A stretch of DNA of 52,365 nucleotides from an uncultured Verrucomicrobiales bacterium (GCA_938008215.1 CALLLS010000017.1:1-52365), one strand, 5' to 3'; numbered from the stretch's first letter, positions 8,243 through 17,732 are shown. Numbers and translations are program-made. Notes: generated by a model not told the origin, from the sequence alone.

Positions 8243-10051
8243 TTAGTTGGTAACTACGACGGAATTCTTTAATGGAAGAATCATTGTAAATGGAGCGCTA
8301 ATTTCATCTTCATTGATTACGCTCTGGATTGAAAGTATTTCACTATCGTCTAACTCTTTATCATTAAATAAGAGAGCAAATGAGGAATTCGGAGATTCTT
8401 TAATCCGTTCGAGAATTTCAAACACTACTTGTTGCCCTTTCGGGTTATCACGCCAATACCCTTTTATGATTACCGCATTAATAAATGAATTTTGAGTTGT
8501 TGACTTTTTATTAGGAGATTCCGCGATCGGCTTAGTCGCTGGGCTGCCATACGAAATATCTTTGAACCCATTAGACACATAATAAAAATCTTCTCCCCGG
8601 GTTTGTTCATCGTCCTTTTCAGGCGCATAATCAATAAGGTCTGCCACAGAGTCCAACCAAACAATTTCTGACGCAAAGTAACCTCTCAGCTCTTCTAATC
8701 TCTCGACACTACGATATCTATCTTGAATCACCATAGTATATTCATTTCCAATGGTATCCAATTTAACACGGTCTGCTTGTAGAGATTCTAATTGGTCTCC
8801 ATATGGCTTAAGATCATCAACACTCGTTTGGATGTTACGTAACTTTTCATCTGCCACCTTTACAAAATAGCATTGCGCTATCGCCCAGGTCAAAGTGCCG
8901 AGAACAAATGCTGCTGCTGCCCCTAGAAAACAGGGTCTTTTCTTAGCCTCTATGCGACTCTCTTTGATCGAATCTGGAACTAAATCTATCGTTAATGTAT
9001 TTTTATCTGCCACCCTTACCGCTAAACCGACAATTTCTCCCATTGTATGCGCTGAAGGAGTGATTTGTTCAGCACTTGCCCCTTCGCCAAGGGTTACTCT
9101 ACGAAGTGGGTTAAAGTATTCGGTTGGAAGCTTTAATCTATCCTCAATAAACTCCTTAAAATACGAAAGGTTAGCTCCTGCGCCCGCTAATAAAACACGA
9201 GTTGGAGCAGTTCCTGAGTGTTGGCTACGGTAAAAATTAGTCGTTCGAGAAATCTCAGACGGAACACGAGAAAGTACGTTTGAGATAATAGTCGCTAAAG
9301 CTCCCGTAGCATCATCCCACTCTTGAAGGTATGCACCATTAATTGCTACTCTTCCTGCCTCAATTTTATATCGTTCAGCTTCTGAAAAATCTACAGAGTA
9401 TTCCTTACTAATGGCACTAGTTAAAGAGACTCCACTGATATTTATACTTCTGATAAAAATTCTCTTCCCTTCAATGTATATAAGGTTTGTCGCCTTAGCT
9501 CCAAAATCGATAAGAAGCGTCGACTCAGTAATATCAGGATAGGAATAATAGAATGCATTAGTAAGAGCAATAAGGGCACTACCAGCGCTAGAAGTCTTCA
9601 ATCCTGTTTCAGAGATTACCGCATCGATATCATTAAGGAGGTCTCGCTTAATCGCCACTATTGCCACCTCTTTCTCAGCACCTGTAGCATCCATGAGCTC
9701 CCAATCCCAAGCTACCTCTTCTATTGGGAAAGGAATATGTTGCTGTGCTTCGAAGGATATTAACTGCTCTATGTTTTGATCTCCAAGAGCAGGAAGCTTT
9801 ACAAATCTAGTGAAAACTGATTGCCCGGAAATTGCATAAATCACTTTCGCCTTTGCTACCCCAGTTTGCTCAACTAGATTGTCAATCGCGACTTTCACTT
9901 GAGCATTTCTAACAGCCTCATTTGCTGGATCCGCTAAAATACTAGAAGAGGCATATTTATAAAGAGTAAGTCCTTTAAAGGAACTCTCAAATAAAGCGAG
10001 AGTTATAGACTGTGAGCCTATGTTAAGAACTGCTATGGAATTGTCGGCCAT
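8243..10051 (-). CDS. PilM-like ATPase fused to a PilN-like membrane part (Amuc_1101-like)
   Basis: Residues 1-~350 form an actin-fold PilM domain: AVLNIGSQSITLALFE is the first phosphate motif, LLIDFGAKATNLIYIEG the second, and VLLAGAGANLSYFKEF the adenosine motif. A single membrane helix follows (about residues 372-394), then a coiled segment and an extracytoplasmic PilN-like domain (INAVIIKGYWRDNPKGQQVVFEIL). In proteobacteria PilM and PilN are separate proteins held together by the PilN N-terminus; here one 602-residue chain seems to do both. The stop is 4 nt before the Amuc_1100-like start, so translation is probably coupled. Confidence 0.85.
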   Translation of the reverse strand: MADNSIAVLNIGSQSITLALFESSFKGLTLYKYASSSILADPANEAVRNAQVKVAIDNLVEQTGVAKAKVIYAISGQSVFTRFVKLPALGDQNIEQLISFEAQQHIPFPIEEVAWDWELMDATGAEKEVAIVAIKRDLLNDIDAVISETGLKTSSAGSALIALTNAFYYSYPDITESTLLIDFGAKATNLIYIEGKRIFIRSINISGVSLTSAISKEYSVDFSEAERYKIEAGRVAINGAYLQEWDDATGALATIISNVLSRVPSEISRTTNFYRSQHSGTAPTRVLLAGAGANLSYFKEFIEDRLKLPTEYFNPLRRVTLGEGASAEQITPSAHTMGEIVGLAVRVADKNTLTIDLVPDSIKESRIEAKKRPCFLGAAAAFVLGTLTWAIAQCYFVKVADEKLRNIQTSVDDLKPYGDQLESLQADRVKLDTIGNEYTMVIQDRYRSVERLEELRGYFASEIVWLDSVADLIDYAPEKDDEQTRGEDFYYVSNGFKDISYGSPATKPIAESPNKKSTTQNSFINAVIIKGYWRDNPKGQQVVFEILERIKESPNSSFALLFNDKELDDSEILSIQSVINEDEISAPFTMILPLKNSVVVTN

Positions 10052-10076
10052 ATTATCAATATATAATTAGAGAATA

Positions 10077-10706
10077 TTAGCGACGCTCAACCTTGTTTTC
10101 AGCGTACTTATCCCACCAGAAGTAATGGAAGGGTGTCTCATTTTTACTACGAAGCGGTATCTTATCATATCTCGATAACTCTCCAGACTGCCACCACCCA
10201 GCTTTATCTTTAGAGGAAAAGTAACCTACTCTCTGCCCATTATATAAGATTTCCCCTCCTACGCGCTCAATGACTCTTTCAGAGGCACGATCACTCCCTG
10301 TGAGCCTCATAATAGCAGCTGGAGAAAGGTAGATTGAAGTATATAATTGCTCACCCACAGGGACATTAATGTGTTCCACTTCTTTTTCCATTAATATATA
10401 TTTCTTAGTGGTTAAGTCCTTGGCTGCTACATACCATTTCACTGTAATTTTATCTACAAAAGCTGAATCTTTAGGGTCAGTGAGATCTATTTCAAATTCG
10501 ACATGCATCTCAAGCCAGCTTTTAGGTCTCCAATTTTTCACATCATTATTCCCACTATTAAACTCTGGAGAAAGCAGTGCTTCAAAATCTGGTTTTAATT
10601 TCTCATCAACTAATTTAATTCTCGTTTGTGCATGTAGGGACGAGCTGGCTAGAAAAAGCGCTACGACAAGACAAATCTTAGACCTTACTTTAAAGGGGTA
10701 ATTCAT
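10077..10706 (-). CDS. Exported protein of the pilus-like locus (Amuc_1102-like)
   Basis: I place the start at 10706 because it gives a standard signal peptide (KICLVVALFLASSSLHA then Q); an upstream in-frame start at 10772 would put extra hydrophobic sequence in front of it. The mature protein is about 185 residues, probably beta-rich, and has no enzymatic motif. It is the promoter-proximal gene of the five-gene cluster, 25 bp before the PilM-like gene. A function as a periplasmic accessory protein is inferred from synteny with Amuc_1102. Confidence 0.7.
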   Translation of the reverse strand: MNYPFKVRSKICLVVALFLASSSLHAQTRIKLVDEKLKPDFEALLSPEFNSGNNDVKNWRPKSWLEMHVEFEIDLTDPKDSAFVDKITVKWYVAAKDLTTKKYILMEKEVEHINVPVGEQLYTSIYLSPAAIMRLTGSDRASERVIERVGGEILYNGQRVGYFSSKDKAGWWQSGELSRYDKIPLRSKNETPFHYFWWDKYAENKVERR

Positions 10707-10845
10707 AATAGTATGTATGAAGAGGGAATTTATCAGGATGGAGATATATTTGGCTAGAAGAAACATCGTCAATTTTCTTTAAGTGATTGATTTATTTTTT
10801 CTTCCCAAAGTGCATAAATGGGTCATTTTCATAGTGAAACGTCTT

Positions 10846-11511
10846 ATGCATACAAATATTAAAGTCGTGGGTTCATTCCTAGAGATTCCAAGTGCACCTC
10901 CTAGCCCCAGGATTTGTGATATTATAGAAGTGAGGCTGGACGCTCTCTTTATGCATGCTCCATTGACCTCATTCTTAGATGCTTGCACTCAAGAAAAGCT
11001 CTTTACTGTAAGAGATATTAAGGAAGGCGGAGCTAATCCGCTGACCACTAAAGAACGAATTTCAAAGCTAGAAGAGTTTCTCTCCCTCGCAGATTATATT
11101 GATGTAGAAATGAGAAACTGGGGCGATATGACTTCCATTATTAACAGTGCTAGATCCTCTAAAAAGAAAACCATTTGCTCCTATCATAACTTTCAAAAAA
11201 CACCCTCTTTCCAAGAGCTCGAAACACTGTTAAGGCAGGCTCAAGAGCTCAACACGGACATTATAAAATTTGCATTCATGACTCACTCTTTAGATGATAT
11301 TAAAGTCTGTCAGGATCTACTATTCAAATATGAAAAACTTGATATTTCAATAATGGGGATGGGGGCATACGCCCCAGTTTCACGTATACTTTTAGCCCAA
11401 TCTGGCTCCGTATTAAATTATGGCTACCTGGGTGAGACTGTTACTGCTCCTGGACAGTGGTCTGCGGAACTTCTAAAAAGCTCTCTCTCTTATTGTGAAG
11501 CTATTTCCTAA
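10846..11511 (+). CDS. aroD: 3-dehydroquinate dehydratase, type I
   Basis: This enzyme dehydrates 3-dehydroquinate to 3-dehydroshikimate in the shikimate pathway through a Schiff-base lysine. Visible family motifs are EVRLDAL near the N-terminus, TICSYHNF (catalytic His), IIKFAFMTHS (Schiff-base Lys) and the C-terminal MGMGAYAPVSRILL with GSVLNYGYLGE and APGQW. I choose the ATG at 10846 rather than the upstream in-frame one at 10783, because the extra 21 residues do not fit the family. The protein is about 221 aa. It stands alone, divergent from the pilus-like cluster and convergent with secY. Confidence 0.9.
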   Translation: MHTNIKVVGSFLEIPSAPPSPRICDIIEVRLDALFMHAPLTSFLDACTQEKLFTVRDIKEGGANPLTTKERISKLEEFLSLADYIDVEMRNWGDMTSIINSARSSKKKTICSYHNFQKTPSFQELETLLRQAQELNTDIIKFAFMTHSLDDIKVCQDLLFKYEKLDISIMGMGAYAPVSRILLAQSGSVLNYGYLGETVTAPGQWSAELLKSSLSYCEAIS

Positions 11512-11869
11512 TAAGCCTTTTAGATATAGGAAGCACCCTTCAATTTTAAGCTCATACATTCACACTAGGGAACTTCTGGAAACTACCTTTTACGATCAAT
11601 ATAAAATCTCTTGATATTCTAATGCCTTTTAAAAAGGGAATGAGTTTTTGCCCTTTGGGTTACTTTGCCTTTATAACAGAAGGCTTTATTATTCGTTAGT
11701 TCGTAATGCACGCATTACTCCTGCCTCATTCTTTGCCCGCTCGCAAATCGTTTAAACCTAGTTTTCCGAAGTCCACACTAGAAAAAAACATTATATTACC
11801 CCTTTCTTCCTGTGGTATGTAATCCTCCCTTTAGTCCCCTTTTAAAGGAGAAGGGAATCTAAATAAGTA
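11512..11869. other. 358-bp gap between convergent aroD and secY
   Basis: No gene is supported here. On the minus strand, just after the secY stop, there is a CCTTTTAAAAGG-type inverted repeat (around 11838-11849) that could help end the ribosomal transcript. A second inverted repeat, GTAATG/CATTAC, is at 11703-11718. Neither has a strong T-tract. No tRNA or other structured RNA was recognised. Confidence 0.4.
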
Positions 11870-13381
11870 TTAAAGTCCGCTTATTGTATAAGCAGCAATC
11901 GCAATAACTACCATTATGGAGATAAACACCCAAAGGTAAGTTACAATGGCACCGCTAGTTGAGTTAGCTCCTCTCTGTTGCTGTAGGCGGTCATAACGAC
12001 CCTTAACTTTTCCTTTACGCAAGAAGCCATCATAGTTCTGCTGTATAAGGTGAGTCTCCACCTGGCGCATCATATCTAGTAACACACCCACAAGAATGAG
12101 TAGTGATGTCCCCCCAAAAAATTGCGTCACCATATATGGGATCTTAAGCGCATTCCCTAATAACATCGGAAGTACGAATACAATGGTCAGGAAAATTGAA
12201 CCCGCAAAGGTAAGGCGAGTCATGGTGAAATCGAGGAAGTCAGAAGTGGGCTTACCCGCGCGAACTCCAGGAATATACCCGCCACTCTTCTTTAGGTTCT
12301 CGGATATTTCTGTAGGATTGAAGAAAGTAGAAACCCAAAAGTAAGAGAAGAAGAAGATCATTAAGCCCGCAACTACATAGTAAACAGGGCTCGCAGGACT
12401 TAACCACTCAGATAGCTTCACAGCCCATGATTGCCCACGGAATAAGCTCGTTAAGATAAAAGTCGGGAAAGTCAAAATAGCAGATGCAAAAATAATTGGC
12501 ATTACTCCTGCATAGTTCACCTTCAAAGGGAGGTATTGCGTTTGTCCTCCCATTTGCTTACGTCCCACTACACGCTTCGCATATTGTACCGCGATACGGC
12601 GTTGTGCTTGGGTAATCGCGATGACCGCTGCGATAACAAATAAAAGGAAAGCTAGTAATCCGACTAGAATCATCGGATCAAATTTACCCGCGCTTGGTGA
12701 AGCAACAAAGGTGTTCCACGCTTGCACGAGAGCACCTGGTAGAGCTGCAATGATGTTAACCGAAATAATGAGGGAAACCCCATTACCTATACCTCGCTCT
12801 GTTATTTGGTCTCCAATCCAGGCAAGGAACATTGTCCCTGAAACCATAGTAATGACTGCAATAGCTACAAATCCCCAACCAAAGTTAGGAACTAAAGGTC
12901 CTCCACCATGCTGACCTATGCCGCTAAGATAAAGAGCCTGATCAGGATTCTCGAGAGACTTAGCAATCATGAAGCTCTGAACAAGAGCAATTACGATCGT
13001 AATATACCTAGTGTATTGATTAATACGTGTTCTCCCGCCTTCTTCGCGCGAGAGTTTAGCCAATTGAGGGACTACCGCCGTCATTAATTGCATCATAATA
13101 GAGGCAGAAATATATGGCATAATCCCGAGAGCAAAGATTCCGCATTTTTCTAATCCCCCTCCAGAAAATACATTAAGTAAAGCACCTACCGCCGCTCCTG
13201 CATCAGTAGCCCCATCATCACTTGACATACGCCAGTCGAGGTAGTTTTGGATAACATTAGCGTCTACCCCAGGAATAGTAATAGCAACACCAAGGCGAAC
13301 GATAAAGACCATGGCAAGCGTGAAGAGAAGTCTATTTTTCAGATCTTGGATCTTCCAAATGTTTTGAAATGCGGAAATCAT
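11870..13381 (-). CDS. secY: Preprotein translocase subunit SecY
   Basis: This is the central channel of the Sec translocon, which moves unfolded proteins through or into the inner membrane. Multiple hydrophobic helices are present. Family motifs include the N-terminal LKNRLLFTLAMVFIVRLG, the plug-region FSGGGLEKCGIFALGIMPYISASI, GNGVSLII and the cytoplasmic loop AQRRIAVQYAKR. At 503 aa it is longer than the ~440 common in other phyla; extra sequence lies between helices 1 and 2 and in loops around residues 150-170. It is the last gene of the spc part; adk, map and infA do not follow. Confidence 0.96.
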   Translation of the reverse strand: MISAFQNIWKIQDLKNRLLFTLAMVFIVRLGVAITIPGVDANVIQNYLDWRMSSDDGATDAGAAVGALLNVFSGGGLEKCGIFALGIMPYISASIMMQLMTAVVPQLAKLSREEGGRTRINQYTRYITIVIALVQSFMIAKSLENPDQALYLSGIGQHGGGPLVPNFGWGFVAIAVITMVSGTMFLAWIGDQITERGIGNGVSLIISVNIIAALPGALVQAWNTFVASPSAGKFDPMILVGLLAFLLFVIAAVIAITQAQRRIAVQYAKRVVGRKQMGGQTQYLPLKVNYAGVMPIIFASAILTFPTFILTSLFRGQSWAVKLSEWLSPASPVYYVVAGLMIFFFSYFWVSTFFNPTEISENLKKSGGYIPGVRAGKPTSDFLDFTMTRLTFAGSIFLTIVFVLPMLLGNALKIPYMVTQFFGGTSLLILVGVLLDMMRQVETHLIQQNYDGFLRKGKVKGRYDRLQQQRGANSTSGAIVTYLWVFISIMVVIAIAAYTISGL

Positions 13382-13487
13382 ATTTTGGGAATGTAAGCTT
13401 TGTTAAATTTAGAGGAATTAAAGCAATGTTTTGTACAAAGGAAGGCGACATATAGTCGCCTTAATTTAAGCAAAAAAGTAATACTTT

Positions 13488-13985
13488 TTATGCATCCTTT
13501 TCGCTAGCAGAATTATCTGCAGCTTCTTCAACTACCTTTTTAGTGATCTCAATACTGCCACCTGCTTTTTCAATTTTAGCGCGGGCAGATGAGCTTACAG
13601 AAGTCACTGCTACAGAGAGTTTCTTAGAGATTTCACCATCTCCAAGAATTTTCACTCCATCATAGCGCCCTTTAAGAAGACCAGAGAGACGTAGGGTTTC
13701 TTCACTTACAGTGTCTCCTTCGTTAAATCTAGTATCTAGATCATCAACATTAAAAACAGCTATTTTGTCCTGAAACTGGAAGTTATTAAAGCCACGTTTA
13801 GGAAGACGACGGTGAAGTGGCATTTGACCACCCTCGAACCCAACACGAACTCCACTCCCTGAACGGGCTTTTTGTCCTTTGTGTCCTTTACCTGATGTCT
13901 TTCCTAGACCAGAGCTTTCTCCACACCCAAGTCTTTTACGACGGTGTTTTGCTCCTGGATTATATTTGAGAGAATGAAGTTTCAT
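13488..13985 (-). CDS. rplO: Large-subunit ribosomal protein L15
   Basis: L15 binds 23S rRNA late in 50S assembly. The N-terminus has the typical basic Gly-rich pattern (PGAKHRRKRLGCGESSGLGKTSGKGHKG shortened: RRKRLGCG, GKTSGKGHKGQKAR) and the GGQMPLHRRLPKRGF motif. The 165 aa include a somewhat long acidic C-terminal tail. It follows rpsE by 50 bp with no rpmD (L30) between them, unlike the usual rpsE-rpmD-rplO order. Confidence 0.95.
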   Translation of the reverse strand: MKLHSLKYNPGAKHRRKRLGCGESSGLGKTSGKGHKGQKARSGSGVRVGFEGGQMPLHRRLPKRGFNNFQFQDKIAVFNVDDLDTRFNEGDTVSEETLRLSGLLKGRYDGVKILGDGEISKKLSVAVTSVSSSARAKIEKAGGSIEITKKVVEEAADNSASEKDA

Positions 13986-14035
13986 ATCTATTCGATTAAT
14001 TGTGTAAGGGAGACCAAAATAGTCTCCAAAACGGG

Positions 14036-14782
14036 TTAGATTGATTCCTTATCTTTGGTTTTCTTGCCACGAAGGGACATAGTCTCCTCACGTGTTTTAA
14101 GTTCAGATAAAGCTTTTAGTGTGGCCTTAACAACATTTGCATGATTATTAGAACCAAGTGACTTTCCGATGACGTCTTTAATACCGACTGCTTCACATAC
14201 AGCTCTCATTCCGCCTCCAGCGATTACACCAGTTCCTGGCGCCGCAGGCTTAAGAAGAACTTTACCGCCGCCGAATTCTGCATAGATTTCATGAGGTATA
14301 GTGCCGTCTACAATAGACATTGTTTCTAAGTTGCGTCTTGAAGCTTCTGACGCCTTACGAATGGATTCTACGACCTCATTTGCTTTTCCAAAACCAAAGC
14401 CAACTTGACCTTTATGATCACCACTTACCATAAGGGCGGAGAAACTAAAGCGACGCCCACCTTTCACAACCTTTGAACAACGGTTAATGAAAACTACTTT
14501 CTCTGTAATGCCATCGTCTGGTTTATCATCGTGTCTGTCACGACGTCCACCATTACGGTTATCGCGTCGGGGCCCACCACCACCTTGAGGGCGAGGCCCG
14601 CCTCCTGGACGAAACCCACCTCCACCTTGAGGGTGATTCTGATTCGCTCCTGCAGGAGGAGCTGTATTCTGCTTAAGTGGGCTTGCTGATTCTTGAGGCT
14701 TAGAAGTCTCAGTAGATTCTTTAACCGCACTCTCAGCTGGCTTACCTCCTTGAGGCTCGGAATTATCCTGTGTTGCTACCAT
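14036..14782 (-). CDS. rpsE: Small-subunit ribosomal protein S5 with a Gly/Pro/Arg-rich N-terminal extension
   Basis: The S5 core starts near residue 90 ([20 protein letters not shown]) and runs through [29 protein letters not shown] and [10 protein letters not shown] to a normal end. In front lies a ~85-residue extension: first Ser/Glu/Pro-rich, then strongly Gly/Pro/Arg-rich ([20 protein letters not shown]). S5 is normally ~165 aa; here it is 248. S5 lines the mRNA entry side of the 30S subunit next to S3, which also carries an RGG-like tail in this genome. The ATG at 14782 gives the whole extension; no later start fits better. Confidence 0.93.
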   Translation of the reverse strand: MVATQDNSEPQGGKPAESAVKESTETSKPQESASPLKQNTAPPAGANQNHPQGGGGFRPGGGPRPQGGGGPRRDNRNGGRRDRHDDKPDDGITEKVVFINRCSKVVKGGRRFSFSALMVSGDHKGQVGFGFGKANEVVESIRKASEASRRNLETMSIVDGTIPHEIYAEFGGGKVLLKPAAPGTGVIAGGGMRAVCEAVGIKDVIGKSLGSNNHANVVKATLKALSELKTREETMSLRGKKTKDKESI

Positions 14783-14796
14783 GTGTTTTTTAAAGT

Positions 14797-15153
14797 TTAA
14801 AATTTGAGACCTTCTTCACGGGCTGCCTCAGCAAGAGCTTTTATCTTGCCATGATAGAGGAATCCACCTCTATCAAAAACAACCGTTTCAATTTTCTTAC
14901 CCTTAGCTTTCTTAGCAATAAGTGTCCCCACTTTTTGCGATGTAGGGATGTTTGCGATACTTACTCCTACTTCTGCATCAAGTGTAGAGGCGGCGGCAAG
15001 TGTTACTCCAGCATCATCATCGATGAGCTGTGCATAGATATTTTTATTTGAATAGTGGATAGCTAAGCGTGGACAATCCGCAGATCCGTGAATCTTTTTA
15101 CGAATGCGGCGGCGAACTTTAGCGCGAACTTCTTTTCTGTTTAAAGTGCTCAT
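14797..15153 (-). CDS. rplR: Large-subunit ribosomal protein L18
   Basis: L18 binds 5S rRNA and attaches it to the large subunit. The protein is 118 aa, of normal size. The basic N-terminus ([17 protein letters not shown]) and the conserved [20 protein letters not shown] and [26 protein letters not shown] segments are clear. It sits between rplF and rpsE as expected, with gaps of 20 and 14 bp. Confidence 0.96.
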   Translation of the reverse strand: MSTLNRKEVRAKVRRRIRKKIHGSADCPRLAIHYSNKNIYAQLIDDDAGVTLAAASTLDAEVGVSIANIPTSQKVGTLIAKKAKGKKIETVVFDRGGFLYHGKIKALAEAAREEGLKF

Positions 15154-15173
15154 TTACAGTATAAATTTAGTGG

Positions 15174-15713
15174 TTATTTCTGAACGCTCTTACCAGCTTT
15201 ACGACGAACGTATTCGCCTACATAACGTACGCCTTTTCCTTTGAATGGCTCAGGTGGGTGATAGGAGCGGACTTCTGCTGCGAACTGCCCTACCTCTTGC
15301 TTATCAATTCCTTCTACTTCAATTTTAGTATTATCCGTTACGGTTACTTTTAAGCCTGAAGGGATCGGATGAAGTATCGGGTGCGATTTACCGAGGCTGA
15401 GGTCAAGGTTGCTACCTTTAACTGCAGCACGAAATCCGACGCCAATAATTTCAAGATTCTTTTTGAATCCATTTGTGACTCCGATCACCATATTATTAAT
15501 GATGGAACGGCATGTTCCGTGGAGAGCTCTTTGTTGGCGGAGTTCAGACTCACGCTTTAGCTCTATATTTCCGTCTTCTTGTGCGAGGGTAATCCCCGAT
15601 GGAAGAGAGAATTCTAATTTTCCTTTTGGTCCATCTACTTTAACGACTCCATTGTCGTCATTTATTGAGACTTTTTCAGGAAGTGAAATTGGTTTTAATC
15701 CTACTCGTGACAT
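15174..15713 (-). CDS. rplF: Large-subunit ribosomal protein L6
   Basis: L6 lies near the GTPase-factor binding region of the 50S subunit. The sequence opens with SRVGLKPISLPEKVSI, contains VDGPKGKLEF and the C-terminal EVRSYHPPEPFKGKGVRYVGE signature. It is 179 aa, as usual. An AAGGAT about 10 nt upstream of the ATG is one of the few purine-rich, Shine-Dalgarno-like sequences in the cluster. Confidence 0.97.
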   Translation of the reverse strand: MSRVGLKPISLPEKVSINDDNGVVKVDGPKGKLEFSLPSGITLAQEDGNIELKRESELRQQRALHGTCRSIINNMVIGVTNGFKKNLEIIGVGFRAAVKGSNLDLSLGKSHPILHPIPSGLKVTVTDNTKIEVEGIDKQEVGQFAAEVRSYHPPEPFKGKGVRYVGEYVRRKAGKSVQK

Positions 15714-15736
15714 ATTATCTATCCTTTTTTAATTTA

Positions 15737-16135
15737 TTACCAAACTTGAGCGAGGAGTTCTCCCCCAACGTTTTCTTTTTTTGCTTCACGGTTGGAAAGT
15801 ATGCCTTTTGAGGTAGATAGGATAGAAATTCCTAATCCACTGCGCACACGAGGGATTTCATTAACTCCAACATAGTTGCGTCGTCCCGGCTTAGATACTT
15901 TTTTAAGGTCTGTAAGGGCTGCTTGCCCGTCAACAAATCGGGTGCTTACTCTTATTTCAGGGAATTTACCTGAGTCATCTACTTCATATTTCCAGATGTA
16001 TCCTTCTTCTTTAAGAATGCGTGCAATCTCTGCTTTCGCTTTAGAGAAGGGAGCTTGAAACGTCTCATTCTCTGCGCGGGATGCATTCTTTAATCGAGTT
16101 AGGAAATCTGAAATGGGGTCACTTAATACTGCCAT
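15737..16135 (-). CDS. rpsH: Small-subunit ribosomal protein S8
   Basis: S8 is a primary 16S rRNA binder and, in E. coli, the repressor of the spc operon. The 132-residue sequence has DPISDFLTRLKNASRAENE near the start, the central SKPGRRNYVGVNEIPRV and the C-terminal GLGISILSTSKGILSNREAKK signature. rplE precedes it by only 20 bp, so there is no room for rpsN (S14), which usually sits here. Confidence 0.97.
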   Translation of the reverse strand: MAVLSDPISDFLTRLKNASRAENETFQAPFSKAKAEIARILKEEGYIWKYEVDDSGKFPEIRVSTRFVDGQAALTDLKKVSKPGRRNYVGVNEIPRVRSGLGISILSTSKGILSNREAKKENVGGELLAQVW

Positions 16136-16155
16136 AATAATTATTCTTTATTTAG

Positions 16156-16740
16156 TTATGCTGCTGCAACCTCAGTAGCTTCTGTTTCTTTCTTGTTTTC
16201 ACGGAATGGGAAGTTGAGAAGTTGGAGAAGCTTCTTCGCCTTCGTGTTATCATTAGTGGATGTCACGATGATAAGGTCGAATCCGAGTTGACGCTTAATT
16301 TTATCAATCTCAATTTCAGGAAAGATAGATTGATCTGGAACTCCCAGTGCAAAATTACCACGACCATCAAAGCCCTTCGGCGAGAATCCACGAAAGTCAC
16401 GAACATTTGGAGACGTGATGTTAATAAAGCGATCTAGGAATTCCCACATCATTCCCTTACGGAGAGTAACGCGTGCTCCTACTGCTTCTCCTTCACGCAC
16501 TTTAAAGTTCGCTACAGATTTTTTAGCGAATACAACGCTTGGCTTTTGGCCAGTGATTTTTTCGATGTCGGCAACAGCGTCTTCGACGGCAGCCTTACGG
16601 TCAGACTGATAACGTCCGACGTGACAGTTGATGACGATTTTTTCAAGTGCTGGGATCTCATGAGTATTCTCAAGTGAGAATGCCTCTGTAAGAGCAGCAG
16701 CTACTTTTTCGTCGTAGTGTTTTTTTAAGTTAGATGTCAT
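16156..16740 (-). CDS. rplE: Large-subunit ribosomal protein L5
   Basis: L5 binds 5S rRNA and contacts the P-site tRNA. The pattern IPALEKIVINCHVGRYQSD, KSVANFKVREGEAVGARVTLR and FDGRGNFALGVPDQSIFPEI is diagnostic. The protein is 194 aa, with a short Glu/Ala-rich tail beyond the normal end (KKETEATEVAAA). The gene is followed directly by rpsH rather than rpsN. Confidence 0.97.
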   Translation of the reverse strand: MTSNLKKHYDEKVAAALTEAFSLENTHEIPALEKIVINCHVGRYQSDRKAAVEDAVADIEKITGQKPSVVFAKKSVANFKVREGEAVGARVTLRKGMMWEFLDRFINITSPNVRDFRGFSPKGFDGRGNFALGVPDQSIFPEIEIDKIKRQLGFDLIIVTSTNDNTKAKKLLQLLNFPFRENKKETEATEVAAA

Positions 16741-16803
16741 GGTTTTGCGGGTCAGCGGGTTAATTATGCTTAAGCGCTAGATATATAGTTAACGTTTTAA
16801 AGA

Positions 16804-17034
16804 CTATGCTTTTTTAACGTTGGAAAGGGCGATAGGAGCATTTTGTTCAATGATCCCACCTGTTTGGTTTTCTTGAGTCGGCTTAATAGCCTTCTTGACA
16901 AGGCGTACTCCGTCTAAGAGGACTTGTTGTTTCTTAAGGTTCACATTGATCACAGTTCCTTTCTGCCCCTTATAGTTTCCGGATATGACCTCTGCAGTCT
17001 CTCCTTTTGATACATGCGTTTTTACTTTGCTCAT
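16804..17034 (-). CDS. rplX: Short form of large-subunit ribosomal protein L24
   Basis: The KOW motif (GETAEVISGNYKGQKGTVINV) and the following VRLVKKAIKPTQENQTGGII and APIALSNV identify L24, an early 23S rRNA assembly factor. At 76 aa it ends right after the conserved SNV segment and lacks the ~25-40 C-terminal residues that most L24 proteins have. No frameshifted continuation is visible in the 63 bp before rplE, so it appears to be a naturally short version. Confidence 0.93.
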   Translation of the reverse strand: MSKVKTHVSKGETAEVISGNYKGQKGTVINVNLKKQQVLLDGVRLVKKAIKPTQENQTGGIIEQNAPIALSNVKKA

Positions 17035-17053
17035 TGGAATAATAAATTAGGGA

Positions 17054-17419
17054 TTAAAGAACCTCTGGAGCGAGGGAAACGATTTTCATAAAATTCTTCT
17101 CGCGCAACTCACGTGCCACTGGTCCAAAGATACGTGTCCCTTTTGGGTTTCCATCTTTATTAATGATAACAACAGCGTTCGAGTCAAAACGAAGAACTGA
17201 GCCGTCACGGCGGCGAGTAGGATATGCGGTGCGAACAACGACGGCTTTCTCAACCGAGCCCTTCTTAATTGAGGCTGTTGGGATAGCTTCACGAACGTGA
17301 ATTGTGATAACGTCACCGATGCGTGCGCTTTTGGTTCTTTTACCAATAACGCCGATCATCTTAGCAACGCGAGCACCTGTATTGTCCGCAATCGCGATTT
17401 TGGATTCCATTTGGATCAT
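17054..17419 (-). CDS. rplN: Large-subunit ribosomal protein L14
   Basis: L14 forms part of the inter-subunit bridge with 16S rRNA. The protein is 121 aa. Signature stretches are [17 protein letters not shown], the [20 protein letters not shown] core and [26 protein letters not shown] at the end. The usual order rpsQ-rplN-rplX is kept. Confidence 0.97.
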   Translation of the reverse strand: MIQMESKIAIADNTGARVAKMIGVIGKRTKSARIGDVITIHVREAIPTASIKKGSVEKAVVVRTAYPTRRRDGSVLRFDSNAVVIINKDGNPKGTRIFGPVARELREKNFMKIVSLAPEVL

Positions 17420-17448
17420 AACTGAGTATCGAAGGGGTAGGGTTTAAA

Positions 17449-17715
17449 TTAGTGGGAGAGGACTTTGTCAAGTTTCCAACACTTCTTTTTTGAAATAGGA
17501 CGTGTCTCTACAATACGAACCTTATCTCCAAGTGCTGCTTCTTGGTTCTCATCATGAGCATAAAATTTCTTAGAGCGCTTGATGATTTTCTTAAATGCGG
17601 GGTGTGGAACACGGTTAACGTATTCTACAACGATGGTCTTCTCCATTCCCGTGGAGACAACTGTCCCAACGCGAGTCTTACGAAGTCCTGTTTTCTTTTC
17701 TGCGGTATCACTCAT
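17449..17715 (-). CDS. rpsQ: Small-subunit ribosomal protein S17
   Basis: S17 is a primary 16S rRNA-binding protein with an OB fold. The 88 residues include RVGTVVSTGMEKTIVVEYVNRVPHP, KKFYAHDENQEAALGDKVRIVETRPISKKKCWKL, in the standard order. It lies between rpmC and rplN, 17 bp after rpmC. Confidence 0.96.
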   Translation of the reverse strand: MSDTAEKKTGLRKTRVGTVVSTGMEKTIVVEYVNRVPHPAFKKIIKRSKKFYAHDENQEAALGDKVRIVETRPISKKKCWKLDKVLSH

Positions 17716-17732
17716 TGTTTAGTGTATAGAAA

